Counted from the stretch's first letter, positions 25,397 to 39,342 are shown. The stretch is DNA of 64,000 nucleotides from Wuchereria bancrofti (GCA_005281725.1 SSBO01000002.1:788345-852344), one strand, 5' to 3'. The notes: a model not told the origin generated them from the letters alone. Numbers and translations: made by a program.

Positions 25397-26369
25397 ACCT
25401 GATCATTCCTTAATCAATTAATGTTCGGAATTACTTCCAAACATCTAGCAAACAGCTGAACGGAAGGTAAGATAATTAGGAAAAGATCATTTAATCATTT
25501 ACAATTTTGTATCAATGTTTTATTCACATTTAAAAAATTTTTTTTTACCAAAAAAACGAAAGAAAAACTGGGAAGAAAAATTTTTCCCTAAAAAAAATGA
25601 AAAAAAAAAGAATTCTAGTTTATTGTTGTTAAGATAATTTCATCGAATATATCATAATTTTTTCATATTTTTCTTTTCTTCTTCCTTCTCATTTCTATTT
25701 TCACCTATTATCATAGTGAAAATGAACAAAAAAAAAAAAAGAAAATGTAAAAAACGTTACGTCTAGAAAAAGAAATTATGAGAAGAAAAAAAAAAAGAAG
25801 AAAAAACCAGAATTTTCTTCCAAAAAAAAAAGTGCAAATATTTTCAAATATGCATTTAACAAAAGTTTACACTTCAAATTCCACTTTTTATGCTACAAAA
25901 TAATGAAAAAAAAAAAAAAGAGAAGAAAAGTCAAGCAAAATTGAATACATAAAATGTTATATGATCAAACTTATTTAATGATTCTAATCAATTAATTAAT
26001 TAATTCTCAATATTTTGCATGAAATTATACTATATAAAATAATCATATCTATCTATTACAATTAAAAAATCATTATTACAATACATAAAAAAAATGAAAA
26101 ATAAGAAATAAAATAAATGAGAAATACAATTTTAGCAAATTTATCAATAAAACTTTTTCTTCCTTCTAACACTATCATCGATGCATAAAATTTGATAAAT
26201 ATATTCATTTTTTTGCTTATAATCTATCCTAATTAAATTATCGATTAAATATAATTAAATTTGATCTAATAAATCAGAAAAAAAAAAAAAAGAAAAATTT
26301 CACCACTAGCACCAATTAGCTCACAGTCCAACCTCTCTCTCTCCCTCCTATCATCTATCTATCTATTTT

Positions 26370-26440
26370 CTGCCATTGCCGCCATTGCTACTGCCACTAC
26401 CGCTATCATTGTCGCCGCCGCCGTCATCGCTATTGGCTTC
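26370..26440. repeat. Degenerate GCC/ATT/ACT trinucleotide patch
   Basis: G+C-richer triplet mosaic (GCCATTGCCGCCATTGC, GTCGCCGCCGCCGTC). It is open on both strands (Ala/Ile/Thr-rich on one plus frame; Met/Ala/Val-rich on minus), best explained as a decayed triplet repeat. Confidence 0.6.
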
Positions 26441-26504
26441 TCTCTGAACCGTTCAATCATGTGAAAAGCATAAAAATGAGCGCAGCTGAAGAGTTTACGA
26501 AGAC

Positions 26505-26680
26505 TATGTATGTATGTATGTATGTATGTATATGTCTGTCTCATGTATGTGTGCGTGTATGTGTACGTGTGTGTGTTCAATGCATCAATGTGGTTGGTAT
26601 ATTAATAGATTTGTGCGTATATGCATGCGTGTGTGTACGTATACGTGTATGTATGTATGTATGCGTGTATGTAATGATAA
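26505..26680. repeat. (ATGT)n / TG microsatellite cluster
   Basis: TATG arrays with GTGCG variants. A second TG cluster lies at 26767-26830. Confidence 0.9.
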
Positions 26681-27630
26681 TATATTGAATGCATCATTTC
26701 TATATATGATACCATTTAAGAAAAAAGTTACTGATTTGGTTCACAATTTGTGAAAGAATTGCCGATGTATACGTGTGTGTATATGTGTATGTATGTATGT
26801 GTGTATGTGTATGTGATATTATGTATGTGACACAATCGCTCAATATGAAAATAATTTTAAACAAACAAAAATTGATATATATAAATGCGTAAAAAGAAAT
26901 TAGCCAACACTAACAAATATTTGCAAAAAGAAAAAAAAAAAGGAACAGAAGGAAAAAAATGGGAAATGAAATAATGAAAATGAAAAGAATACATAGGAAA
27001 TTGTCTAAGAAATTGAAAATTGAAGTAAATAAAAATTGAAATATTATTGCAAAATTCTTTTCATTTCTATATTTCAAATTTGTTATTTTATTTTTAACTA
27101 AAATAATTATCTAAAAAAAGTGGCTAATTCTTTTCGAATGAATTTGCAGTATAATTTTTTCATTCTTTCTATAGCAAAATTTTTTATAGTTCTCATTCAT
27201 TATCACACCATTAACTAAATTTATCTACAAAAATCACTGATGTCACTAAAAAAAAGAAAAAAAACGGAATGGAAATTTTGCAAATTCAGAAAAATGCACA
27301 AAACAGCATTCTGAAAACAAAAACAAAAGAAAAAATAAACAACAGTTGAAATTAATCAATTGTGACAGATGAACAAAAATAGTTTTAGACTAAAACAAAC
27401 AAAAAAAGAAAACGGGAAAAAATAATAATTCGGAAATATTTCAAAAAAAAAAAAAAAAACTAAAGGTAATATTTAATCGATTTGTTAGAATTATTTTTAA
27501 CCAATCACTTCAAATTTACTTTTTCCCTTCTATTATTCCATCTTTATTCTTTTATTTTATTTAACCATTCATGGCTTAATACTACTGTTACAAATTTTTG
27601 AAGCAAATATTGCAAAACTTTTACAATTTA

Positions 27631-27659
27631 TTTGAAATTTCAAGAAATGAAATTTCAAA
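27631..27659. repeat. Perfect 12-bp inverted repeat
   Basis: TTTGAAATTTCA, 5-base loop, TGAAATTTCAAA. Confidence 0.7.
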
Positions 27660-28116
27660 TTTTCAAGCAAACAAGTATAATCCGTTAGACTTCATCTCTC
27701 TCTCTCTCTCTCCCTCTCTCTATTAGAGAAGAAAAGGTTTAGCTTTCATTTGAAATGATAAAAAAGTGTCTTGTTTCTAACAGATCAATGATTAAAGAAT
27801 CATCCAATAGAATATGATGAAGGAGCGGAAAAAAAATGCGCAGCCGTTCGAAAAACAAATATATAATTCGAAAAAAAAAGAAAACCTTCCATTCTAATTT
27901 TTCCCTCTCTCTCTCTCTCTTCCTTTCTTCTTTCCTATACACACATACATAACATACACGTATAAACACGCACATACACGTATATAGACATACTTGAACG
28001 TACAAAAATCACCTCTGCGCAGAAAACGCCAACCCACACACGTACAAACCGGCCACATGTAACTATCAGTTTTATTCTTTCATTCCAACAAATTTTGATA
28101 TTATTCCCTTCAAGTT

Positions 28117-28174
28117 ATGTGACAAACGTCGAAATTGCGCGATAAACGTAAAAATCACGTGACAAACGTAGAAC
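28117..28174. repeat. Three tandem 19-20 bp units with core GAYAAACGT
   Basis: Units atGTGACAAACGTCGAAAT, tGCGCGATAAACGTAAAAAT and cACGTGACAAACGTAGAAC. The G+C-richer, CpG-bearing core in otherwise AT-rich DNA suggests a repeated protein-binding site. Confidence 0.6.
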
Positions 28175-28389
28175 AAATAAATTGTGCCACTTTTCTATCA
28201 TAAAAGAAGAAAAAAAGAGAAAACAATAAAGAATAAATTTAAATTAAATGTTTCATTTTTCTTTCACCAAAAAAAAAAAAAAAAATACAAATATAATAGC
28301 TTAGCTGAATGAACCAATACATAAATAAATAAATAAATAAAACAAACAAAATTCTCTCATTTTCATACATCCATTAGTTATCAACAATA

Positions 28390-28448
28390 TATGTACGTGT
28401 GTGTGTATGTGTGTGTGTGGCGTGTATGTGTGTGTGTGTATGTATGTG
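28390..28448. repeat. TG/TATG microsatellite
   Basis: GTGTGTGTATG units. Confidence 0.9.
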
Positions 28449-30266
28449 AAATGAACGATAGCATAGAATTGTTGCCATTAATATGTATGTACTTTAAAAC
28501 GATCAAATATCATGATGAATTTCTTCTTTCTCTCTCTCTTACATCTCATAAAAGATTGCTTGAATTTCTGTTGCAATATTTAAAAAGAGGGAACCACCCA
28601 CCAATTCATTTCATTTCATTCAATTCCATTCAATTCCATTCAATTCGATTCAATTCCATTCATTCATTCATTCATTTATCCAATCATTCAACCACTCACT
28701 TATTTGCTATTCAGTCGGATCACATTAATAACAGTTATCAGTACAGTAATCAATATATGATAATACATTTATCATTGATAACGACGCCTTTATCACTCTC
28801 ATTCACTCATCTCATCAATATTCCTTAACAATTAATGCAGAATTAAAAGAAGAAGAAAGAAGGTAAAAGATAAGGAAGAGAGGGAGAAGAACGAATGACA
28901 ATGAATATATATATATATATATTACATCATTCAACATCTGTTACAATAACTAAAAGCAATTATCGTAAACTTTTTTTTTTTTTTTTTGAATAAAAGAAAG
29001 GGAGACAGAGAGAGGAAGAGAGAAAGAGGGAGAGAGAGAGAGATGAAAATGAATGACAGAAAGAGAAATAGAAATAGTTATATTAATGAGAAATAATTAA
29101 GATCAATAATAGTAATCATAATAATCGATAATTTTACAGGTTTTTAAAAGTTACCGTAGCTAAAATGATAAAAGAAAGAAAAATTTTTGCAAGAAACGAA
29201 GCGAAAAAAGAAAAGAAGAAAGAGAGAAAGAAAGAATAAAAGAAAGAAAGAAAGAAAGGAAGGAAGGAAGGAAGAAAGAAAGAACATTATTTACATATAT
29301 ACATAATTCAATAATGTCGTATATTCTACAAATGAAACAATCAATTATTACTGTTATCAATTATTATCATTATCGTTATCACTATCACTGATAAATATTA
29401 ATTAGAGAAATATAATGAACAAAATGATTTGTTGTTTTATGTAACTAATTTACCAATACAATGAGAAAATATAATAAATAAAAATATGAAATAAGTAAAG
29501 TTTAATAAATCATTTTACACTTTATTTCATTTCTTTACATTAATTGATAATTTTTTTTTTTTTTTTTGAAATGAATGAAATAGTTTTGACAAATTCAATG
29601 AAATGCTCAAATAATGCAAAGAAATTGCAAAAAAAAGAAAAAAAGAGAGAAACAATTTGATTTAAAAATTTGAAACGAAAAAAAAGCATAAATTTAAATT
29701 CCAGAAAAAAAGAGTGAAAATTTTTTAATTTGAAATCATAATTTAACATATGCTATCATATCGTTGAATAAAGAAAAATCATTGCTTTTATAGGATTTAA
29801 TGAAAAAAGAAGAAAAAAAGAAAGAATGTCGATATATAGATACAATTAAATAAGAAAGATGAATAAAGATGGGGCAAGAATTTAAAAAAAAAAAAAATAA
29901 ATAAATTGAGCGAAAAATTGAATGGAGCAAAATGACAGCTACCATAAGTGTAAATTACATTTTAAAAAAAAAAAACAAAGGAAAAAAAAAGAAATTCCTC
30001 TACTTAATATATACAAAACAAAAAACATTCTTACAAATTTTTATTAACAATTTCCTATATTTATTTATATATCTTATCAAAATTTCACAAAACTTTTTTA
30101 ATTTATACATAAAACAATTTCAATAAATGAAATTTAAAAAGAAAAAAAAGAAGATTAAATGATTTTAAATGAAAATATTTTATAAATATAATTTTGACAG
30201 CAAAACAAATTTGTGGTAATATATAAATTACTAATTTAACTAATATATATTAAGTGTTTGTAAAGT

Positions 30267-30376
30267 TTATTTCGCTCCTTTCATTTTACATTTTACAACA
30301 GCGCCATCTTCATTCCGCCCAAAAACCGGATCATATTTATATGAAAAATAAATTCTTTGATACGATACAAAATGAT
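30267..30376 (-). CDS. Candidate minus-strand terminal exon
   Basis: A long TC tract followed by ttaattaattag gives a strong acceptor. After two leading bases, 35 codons run to TAA: HFVSYQRIYFSYKYDPVFGR and NEDGAVVKCKMKGAK. The Asp/Gly/Val-containing composition is not what random AT-rich DNA yields, and the codons include CCG, GGG, GGC and GCG. The plus strand is also partly open here. No upstream exon was found, so the gene it would belong to is unknown. Confidence 0.35.
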
Positions 30377-32531
30377 CTAATTAATTAAAGAGAAGAGAGA
30401 GAGAGAAAGGGAGGGAGAAGAGAGAGAGAGAGAGAGATGTGATGTATCATTTAAAATAGTTTCCATGTTTATCGTTCATATCTGATAAGCAAATATAAAC
30501 AACAAATATTTCAGATGTATTTTTTCTTTATTTTATATTGATTCTATCAATTAGCTATTTTACTCATTTACACTTTATACCATTAATTAATATTTAATTA
30601 GAGAAAAATTAAGTAAATGGATGTTACCTCCTAATCTATCAAATAATTTTATGCTTTACTAATTTAATCAATATAATAATTTATTGCGCTAAATTATGAC
30701 TGATCTAAGCTTAAATTTAATTTAAAAAATGAATTTAAATTTAAATTTGTAAACGACAAGTTTTAACATTTAATCCTAAATAAAACAATTAAAATATGTG
30801 AAAAATTACTTTTGTATATTATTTCCATTTTTTTTTTTGATTTTAATTACTATCAAATAATTATTAACACTGCGCCATTTGCGTCTAATTCAGCAAATAT
30901 TTTAAAGGAAATGTAAGGTGAAAAAAAAAAAAGATTATATCATTTGATTCAAATATAAATTCTATTGATTTATATATAAATAAAAGTAAAGTTAAGAATC
31001 ATTTAATTAATAAATGTAAAGTTACGAATCTCACTTATTTACCATTTAATTGAGATAAATCTCAAAATAATGATTAACTGATTAATTAACACATTCATTA
31101 ACTTTTCATTCCTCGTTTCTATCATTTTTGTTTATCTGTCTCTTTCCAAACATCAATTAGCAATTAGGAAATGATATTTGTTAGCAAAAAAAGGAAAAGT
31201 AAAAAGAAAAAGAAAAGGAAAAAAAAGATATCGATGGAATTTTTATCCTCCCATTTTTCTTCCTTCTTTTCTCTATCTTTTTTTCTTTTTCTTCCCTATC
31301 ATTTCTTCTTTTTTCTTTCCTCTCCATTAGTTGATGAAAATAATTTTAATGTGAATTTGAAAAATTAATTACGGAAGATGAGTAGGGAGAGAGGGAGAGA
31401 GAGAGGGAGAGAGGGAGAGACAGAGAGATGGAACGAGGAAGAAAAAGACAAATAGAATTAAAAAAAAGAGGGAGCAAATTGAGAAAAAAAAAAAGTTAAG
31501 AAAAAGAAGAAATAACAACAATACATAAAAATGAGCAGCAGGTTGTATAAATATTTAATTAATATTTAAATACAAAAAAAAAAAATTCTATTATTTCTTT
31601 GAATATTTCACAAATAAATGAACTAACTAATTAAATGAAAAAATTTGATAATTAGATTAAAATTATTATTTAATTCTAATTTTAAACGTTTATAACTGCT
31701 ACTGCTATTAATGCTAATAGCTAGGTAAGTATTTCTCCCTCGTTCTTACTAATTTGTCACTGTTATGCTTATTGATCATTAATTTCTATAGATGCTCTAC
31801 CAAATGACCTTTAGTCTCTATTGTTTGTTTTAAGTTATCACAATTAGAGGCTAAAAAATTTTACACAATCGTTCTCAGAGATAAACATCTTTTGAAATAA
31901 TAACAATAAAAAAAAAAACTAGCGTACATATTTAAAAAAAGACTTTAAAAAAAAAACACACACACATATATGAAATATAAATTTTTAAATTCTGCATAAT
32001 ATCGTAGAAAAAGATAGAGGAGAAAAAGTTAATGTAATTAATTATACTTAATCAATTTTTAACTATTTCAAATATCATTTTCAATATCACGTTAATATCT
32101 TTTAATTTGTCAATAAATTCTATTTATAAACAACTAAACAAAATGAACAAAAAAAAGGGAAATGGTTAGTACGGTGTAAATGACGTAAAACCTACGAATA
32201 ATATATAGCCAATGTTACGCAAGCGTGGAACAATACTGACACACGTCAAATTCTTTTTTTCTTTTTTTTTAAATTACCAATCTCTCACGAAAACAGGAAA
32301 AACTTCAACATGCCTTAATTAACTAATTAATTTAATTAATTAACTAACTAGTATAGTCTCTTCGTTTTCAATTATAAATTCAATTATTTATTTTAAAATA
32401 TAAATACATAATAGTAAATACATAATACATAATAGTATGAAACCAATAGAAATACAATGCATTTGGAAAAATGTAATAACATATTTTGGAAAATTTCATG
32501 AATTAATTAATTTAATTGAGAATATTTAATT

Positions 32532-32567
32532 AAATTTGCAATCAAATTTGAATCTGATTGCAAATTT
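32532..32567. repeat. Perfect 13-bp inverted repeat
   Basis: AAATTTGCAATCA, 10-base loop, TGATTGCAAATTT. Confidence 0.7.
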
Positions 32568-34207
32568 TCATTCTATTTACGTTCAACACTTATTTATCCT
32601 TCGCATTATTACTTAATGATATTTTATATATAACTTTTTAAACACATCAATTTTTAATCACAATATTTCAGATAATTAAAAAAATTTTTCTTTTTTTTTT
32701 CCCCATTACACTATGAAATATAAATATATACTTTTTAGTTCAAAACATTAAATGAATCATACAAAGTAAATGCATTTACAATTAAAATTGGATTGAAATT
32801 GAAAAAGTGAAATGGAATTTGAAGAAATAAAGAATGAACAAAGTATTCACAAATATTATTGAAAGCAATAAAATTTAAGCGGAATATATGAAAGGTAAAA
32901 TTTGTAAAAGGAATGCAAAAATGTTTGCTTTACTTTAAAAGAACAAGAGAGAAAGAGAGAGAGAGAGAGAGGGGGAGAGAGGGAGAAAGGGAGGGACGAA
33001 AAGAGAGAAAGTCCTTTTCTTCATTTTCCCTTATCTTGCTTTATTAAAAATGTAGGAACAGTTACAGATATAATTGATTTGTTTAAGAAAACAAAAAAAA
33101 AAAAAAGGGGAAGAGAAAAGAAGAAAAGTACAAACATATAAGATGATTTGAAAAATCTTTTAAAAAATTTTTGAAAAAGAAAAACTAAAATTAAAATAAA
33201 CCAAAAGTCAACATATGTATCGCATATAAACGAAAAAAAAAACAAAAAACAAAAGAACAGGAGCAAAAAGAGGGAGGGAGAGAGAGGAAGAGCAGGATAA
33301 AAAGAAAAAAAAAAGAATAGAACAGGAAGAAAACAAATATGAACAATGAGGAAAAGAAAAATTTAACTTAAAAAAGATTGACTAAAAGTTAGATGATATG
33401 ATGGCAAAGAAAGAAATGAATGAAAAAGCAGTAAAAATCAACATGGAAACAGAAGAAAAAGAAGGAGAGAGAGAAGAAAAAAAAAGAGAAATGAAAGATA
33501 ATAATACATTTCCAAGATATTTTGTAATGACAGATCATTGATACAAATATAAGAGAGTATATACAAAGTTAAGATTTTTTTTTTTAAAACGAAAAAGAAA
33601 AGGAGAAAAAAAAATGAACGAAATTTTTTTTTATTTCTAATAGTTTGAAAAAAGGATAAATTAAGAGGAAAAAAAACAACAGAAAAGGAAAGGAAAAAAA
33701 TAGTTAATGTAAAATGAAGAGAATAAAATGGGAGAAAAAGATTTCAATTTTATCATATTTTCGCATTTTTTTTAGTTTCAAAAAAAAAAACAAAAAAGAA
33801 ACGAAAGATAATTAATCATATTTAATTGCTTTTTTTTTTGACAGTAGGAATAATATTTTTTTAGGGGATAAATTTGAAAAAATCATCATATTATTACCTA
33901 CTGCTTAATTAACTATCTTAATTAATTAAAATATTATTAAAATCTTTTATTAGTAACATATTTGTGATATGTAATATGAAAATATACATATGATGTAATT
34001 AATATATACTTATAATTATTGAAAACATTTTTAATTAAATATCTTATAATAGCTAATGAAAATATTGAAAGTGTAATATTTATCATTAAATAAAAATTTT
34101 TGAATGTAAACAATTGTCAACATTACGTAACAGTACAATGTATTAACCAAAACTACCATTACTATCTTATATAATAGTGATAACGTTAGTCGTCAAGGAT
34201 ATTCGTT

Positions 34208-34335
34208 AATAATAATAATAATAACAATTAATGATAATAATAATAACTAATAGTAATGATAATAATAATAATAATAAACAATAGTAGTAGCAACAATAAT
34301 AATAATTATTATTATTATTACTATTATTATTATTA
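34208..34335. repeat. (AAT)n then (ATT)n region, self-complementary
   Basis: AAT arrays followed within 60 bp by ATT arrays, which could form a long hairpin. Confidence 0.85.
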
Positions 34336-36775
34336 ATATTATAATCAAAATATGAAAAAGGAACAAATGCTGAAATTGAGAAAAAAGAATGATAATAGTT
34401 TAAGCTAACACAGAAATATTGTTACTAGCATTGAAAGATGGGATAGGATGATTTAAATTAATGCTAAAATGAAATGTTGATGACAAATGTCTTCCGTACA
34501 GTGAATATTTCATGTGACCTTTATTGAATGCTTGATGAAATTGATAATTCATTTCTAAAAATCAATGCATTTAAAATTTCTTTCCGTTCACTTTTTCTTT
34601 TTTTCCTTTTTTTTTTCTTTTTTTTTTTTTTTTTTAAATAAATTGCTTAAAAGCAAACATTGCAAAGAAAAGGAACACAATATAAGCATTGTGTGTGTTC
34701 CACGTTTAAAAAAAAAAAAAAAAAGACTTAAAAAGGATTTTACAAAAAAAAGAAAAAAAAGGCAAAATTTTAACTAGAAATTTAGCGTATATACATAATA
34801 CGCATACAGATTAGAATTATGCATACACGTACGTAAAGATGCATATTTCACGGATGTATATTTCAAAAAAATAAAAAAAAAGGTATAATCTTAATAAAGA
34901 ATAATTTTTAACGAAATGAAATTTCAAAATAAAAAGAAATTTTGATCTGTTGTTGAAGAAACAAAAAAACAAAAAATTAAATCACACGTCCACATACACG
35001 TACACAGACATACATACACAGACAAACACGTGGAACACATACATCATAGATGTATATACACATAACACCTGGTTGATTTGATGGTCACATTCATTGACAT
35101 GCAAATTACTCTCTCTTTAATCATACACTCATGAAATTCACATTTCAAATTTCAATAATTCCTTAAAATGTTCTTTTTTATAGAAAAAAAAGAAAGGAAA
35201 AAACTTCGATTAAACTTAAATAATAAAATCATTGCATTAATAAACTATCATTGAATTTAGAGCTATTATAAAAAGTAAATACACTATTTATTATATAGTC
35301 TTTTCTATGTATGTATGTATGTGCGTGTATGTATGTATGTATGTGTGTGTGTACCATTTTTAGACAAATAATCATCAACACACATTCAACATACCTCTTT
35401 TTCTGATCATTTTATGAGGAAAAAAAAAAGAGTAAACTTGGCCATAGAAAAGCTATAAATGAGCATTACAGATTATTTGCTTGAAAATGAAAATAATAAT
35501 TTAAAATTTATATCAAAAAAAAAAAAAAAAATCGAACAATTTGAATAGCTATTGCTATTAATTGTAATTTTATCATTGTTCATCCCTTTTTATTTCATAC
35601 ATTTTGCGTTATAAAGTTCATTATCAAATATGCTAATTGAATTTTATAATTATAAATTAAAATTTACAGAATATTATTTAGTAGAAGAATATAAATTATA
35701 TTGGAATAGGGAAAGTATAATCGATTTATATTTTTCTAATGCTTAAAATTTCAATTATTTTCATGTATTTTTTGTCAAGCTGTTGAACAATAAAACCTAT
35801 AAAAAAAGGATGCTCGCATTTCTTTTTTTCCAAAAAAAAAAAAAAAAGAAAACAAAAACAAAAACAAAACACCGACTTTTCTTTAATTGATAATATTATC
35901 AATAATCAGTACACAAAAAAAATTATTACTATTCCTACGACTTCTTTATAATATACAAATAAACAACAATTAATTGATTTTACTTCTTTTTCTCTTTCCC
36001 TCTCCCTCTCTCTCTCCTCTTTCTTCAAATTTATTTGATAACCGGATGGAAAGAGTGCAAGAGCATCCTTCTCTTTGTAAATTTGATGTCGAAATTTTCA
36101 TATAAAAATTACGAAGATAAGTATAAAGATAAAAAGACGATACGATGATAATAATAATTAATGATAAGAAAAAAATGAATGAATGTAAGCTATTAGCAAG
36201 TTTTTGAAATAGAAAAGTAAAAACAAAAAAGAAAAAAAAAAAGAAAAAATGAAGATTTCTGAAAAAAAAACACCAGAAGAAGCAAATAATTATTTGTTTC
36301 GAATGAATGAAAAGAAATAACTTTTTGTTTTCTTTTTTTCAATTCATAAATTTTAATAAAGAATTTTATATTAAATCATCAATTCAATTCAAGCAATAAA
36401 GTTGAAAATGGATTTTAAAAAAAACAGACGATTTATTAAAAATTTAATGAAATTAAAAATTTTACTAATCTATTACCTGCATGAACGAAACAAAAAAAAA
36501 AGAAAAAAATCACATAAATAATAATTAATGAATCAATTACAAATAATGCATAAATAAATTTTAATAGATTGAATAATTTTGTAAGTAAATAAATACAGGA
36601 TTCGTTTTTTTTTCTTCCTCTTTTTTTTAAAAAATTCATTTCTCCAAAAGTGGTACAAATAATAAGACGAATAAATCAAATTGAATTTAACCCAATTTCT
36701 TCCATTTTTTTTTTTTATTTCTTTCTTTCTTTTTTGTTTCCTTCCTTTCTTCTATTTTATCACATTTATTTACAA

Positions 36776-36877
36776 ATGATTGAAACTGATGAAATACAAA
36801 TTAGATTTGATGCTGTTTATGATTTGTTTACATCAATAAATCATCAACAAAAGGGCTGTAATTCAATAAAGAAATGA
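36776..36877 (+). CDS. Candidate plus-strand small ORF
   Basis: ATG opens 33 codons: MIETDEIQIRFDAVYDLFTS and INHQQKGCNSIKK, then TGA. The frame continues upstream through a poly-Phe/Ser stretch encoded by a pyrimidine tract, which is more likely non-coding. The acidic, amphipathic peptide is suggestive only. Confidence 0.28.
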   Translation: MIETDEIQIRFDAVYDLFTSINHQQKGCNSIKK

Positions 36878-38622
36878 ATAAACAAGCAAAAGAAGTGAAG
36901 CTAAGCGCAGGTAACAGAAGCAAATAAAATGTTGTTTGAATAATTGCTAGGAAATAAATAATGTAAATATACGAAAACAAAGAAATTATGCAAAAAAAAA
37001 AAGAAAGTTTACAAAATTAAATTTATAGCATTGAAATGACCTATGACATTTGATTCAATAGTAATTTATTGATGGATAGCTATAATGTTTTGCTTTCTAT
37101 CATTTGATGAAAGACAAAAAGAAAAGAAAGAAAAAACATTCATTAATTAAACATGTCAAAGAATAGGTATGACAATTTATAAATTTTATGTTTATTTGCA
37201 AAATAATAATTTCATTAATTTTAATGCTAAATGTGGTAACAATTTAAACTCATAAGCAATTAAATTTTACCAAAATTAAAAAGTTTAATCGTTTATAATT
37301 AAAATATGATAACATCATTACTTATTTTTATTTAATTACAGCTCAATTCATTATTTTAATTATCTCAAAAAAAAAAAAAAGAGAAGAAGAGAAAGAAAGA
37401 AAATACTTGCAGTATTTGAAACAACACTTAACATTTTAGCAGTTACATTATTCACTAATGAGAAATGATTAATAACAAATATGAATTATTATTTTAAATA
37501 AAAAAAAAAAAATCTGTAGCAGTAATCAAAGAGAAGAATAAAATCCAATCAATAATTAAATTTGTAAAAGAAAAATAATTAAATTGATATTACAACAATG
37601 TATTAATGGAATATGTTAGTGATAATGCTAAATAATAATTAACTAATTTGCATAAATATACTATTCAATTGCTATATGTATTAATTGTTTACAGTAAAAA
37701 AGAAAGGTACTATTAAATTTACCATCAATAATAATTAATACATTTGATTTAGTAATTATGAAATAATTTTCAAATAATAAGTAAAAGTATACAAATTTAA
37801 TGTTTTATTAACAATTATTACTGAAGTAAGTAATATGGAATTATTTTATAGATAAACAAATTGCATAATTTCATGAATAAATCAATTTCGCCTATAAAAT
37901 TATTGCTAATTCACGTCATCGTATAACATTTATATTTACGTTTATATTAAAGCGTCAAAACGTCATACAATTTAATAGTTGGTGTAAACAAAATTAATAA
38001 CATTACTATGAAATATTTCATATTCACAGAATAAATCAATAATTTCAAACTAAAATTAATCCAAATATGAGCAAATGAATTATTAGCTATGAAATTGTAA
38101 TAAGACAATTGGCTTTTTATTAGTTTTGTTCACAACAAATTATTCATTTCATCCTAAAAAGTAAAAAAGAAAAAAAAAAGGAAGAAAAAAGAAGACATCA
38201 AACAATAATATTATAAAATATGATAATTAAATATTATTTATTTACTTTAAGTGTAAAATTTAATTTAGATGTAAGTTATTTTAATTAAAGGAAGGAAAAA
38301 GGAGTGAAAATTGTTTTGTTTTTTTTTTTTTTTTTTTTTAAGAAAGAAATAAATAAAAAATATCTAGTTTTAAAATTTCAATATTATAGAAATAAACAAG
38401 ATTAACATTTGAAAACATTTCACTACACTGTAACAAATTGAAAATGAATTGTTAATGAATGATTAAAAATCGTCAACGAAAATCAAATTGATGAAACCAT
38501 AATGTCAAAGTAATATAAGCTAAACGAATTAATAAATAATTGATAATGTTGCAAAAATAAGGTTTAAAATGATTTAAAAAAAAGTGCTAAAAGATGGACG
38601 GCGAAAAGTAAAGAACGTTTAG

Positions 38623-38856
38623 GGAAAGATTGTGGAAATATCAGAATTGAAGGAACAATTTCTAATGGGTGCAATCAATGATTGTTTGGGAGAGAAAGAA
38701 AGAGAGAGAGAGAGAGGGAGAGAGAAAGAAAGAGACAGGGAACCAAAACTAATACGACTACAATTGCCCTTGGAAATAATGATGAAAGGAATGAAAGATG
38801 AGAGAGAAGAGGAAGAGAAAATGAAAAAGAAGAGGAATGCATTGTTGATGAAATGA
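38623..38856 (+). CDS. Candidate plus-strand exon, charged
   Basis: After acceptor-like aacgtttag there are 77 open codons to TGA, starting GKIVEISELKEQFLMGAIND and containing a GA-repeat-encoded Arg/Glu run. The first 24 residues are protein-like; the rest is largely microsatellite translation. The same frame is open before the TAG as well, so it could be a decayed ORF. It overlaps nothing else on this strand. Confidence 0.2.
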   Translation, partial: GKIVEISELKEQFLMGAINDCLGEKERERERGREKERDREPKLIRLQLPLEIMMKGMKDEREEEEKMKKKRNALLMK

Positions 38857-39095
38857 TTGCCAACAGATGAGATGTGAGAGAAAAAGAGAGAAAGAGGGAG
38901 AGGGAGAGGTAGAGAAGAGAAAAGGAAGAATTCAGAGTTTTATAGTTTGCTAAAAGATTAGTTGATGATTTTTCAAAATGGATGCAGGCATGAAAGAATG
39001 AAATAAACAAAAGAAAGAGGAAAAAAAGGAGGGAAGAGAGAGAGAGAGGGAGAGAGAGAAAGAAACAAAAAAGTAGAAAAATGGAATTATTATAC

Positions 39096-39268
39096 CTTGT
39101 AAAATCAACCTTCATCTTCTTTCCCTCCACTCTGTATATTTTACCCCGCGCTTTTAGATTGTCATTTTCAATGTCCACCAATTCTACTATCTCATTTTTA
39201 CCTCTTCCCTCTCCTACCGCCTTCCCGACAATTCCGCCTCATACAATTTCTTTCATTCTTTTCATCAT
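39096..39268 (-). CDS. Middle exon of the SKL-ending candidate
   Basis: It is 173 nt between acceptor tttag and donor gtataa, with one in-frame TGA at 39239-39241. After the stop, 47 codons are open with a mixed charged/hydrophobic composition, including VELVDIENDNLKARGKIY. The antisense frame on the plus strand is also open (63 codons from ATG at 39081), but its Phe/Ser/Pro-rich product looks like a shadow. Confidence 0.4.
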
Positions 39269-39278
39269 CTAAACCAAT

Positions 39279-39342
39279 ATCTACCTACCTACCTACCTAC
39301 CTACCTACCTACCTACCTACCTATCTACCTACCTATCTACCT
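39279..39342. repeat. (ACCT)n microsatellite
   Basis: About 15 copies with ATCT variants, in the putative first intron of the SKL-ending candidate gene. Confidence 0.95.

Larger units (their letters stand above)
20622..30266. other. Presumed upstream region of gene A; no convincing gene
   Basis: Triplet repeats, GA tracts, TTAG/CTAA-type arrays near 23290-23330, microsatellites and the GAYAAACGT triple. Only the weak 25199 candidate exon was noted. Confidence 0.55.
30380..36775. other. No convincing gene
   Basis: Opens with a GA tract that serves as pyrimidine tract for the 30267-30376 candidate on minus. Contains a G+C-richer patch at 32165-32255 (tagtacggtgtaaatgacgt, gttacgcaagcgtgg) of unknown nature, and a segment at 36030-36100 open in three frames. 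Confidence 0.5.

Noticed and set aside
26359..26580. Ala/Met/Val-rich minus-strand ORF as a membrane protein
   Set aside because: Encoded by a decayed triplet repeat and a TATG microsatellite.
36030..36100. Short peptides such as MERVQEHPSLCKFDVEIFI (plus) and MKISTSNLQREGCSCTLS (minus)
   Set aside because: Three frames on two strands are open over the same 70 bases, with no splice signals to choose between them.
39239..39241. Selenocysteine at the in-frame TGA
   Set aside because: No SECIS-like element was recognised and the context does not match a known selenoprotein. A sequencing error or pseudogene is simpler.
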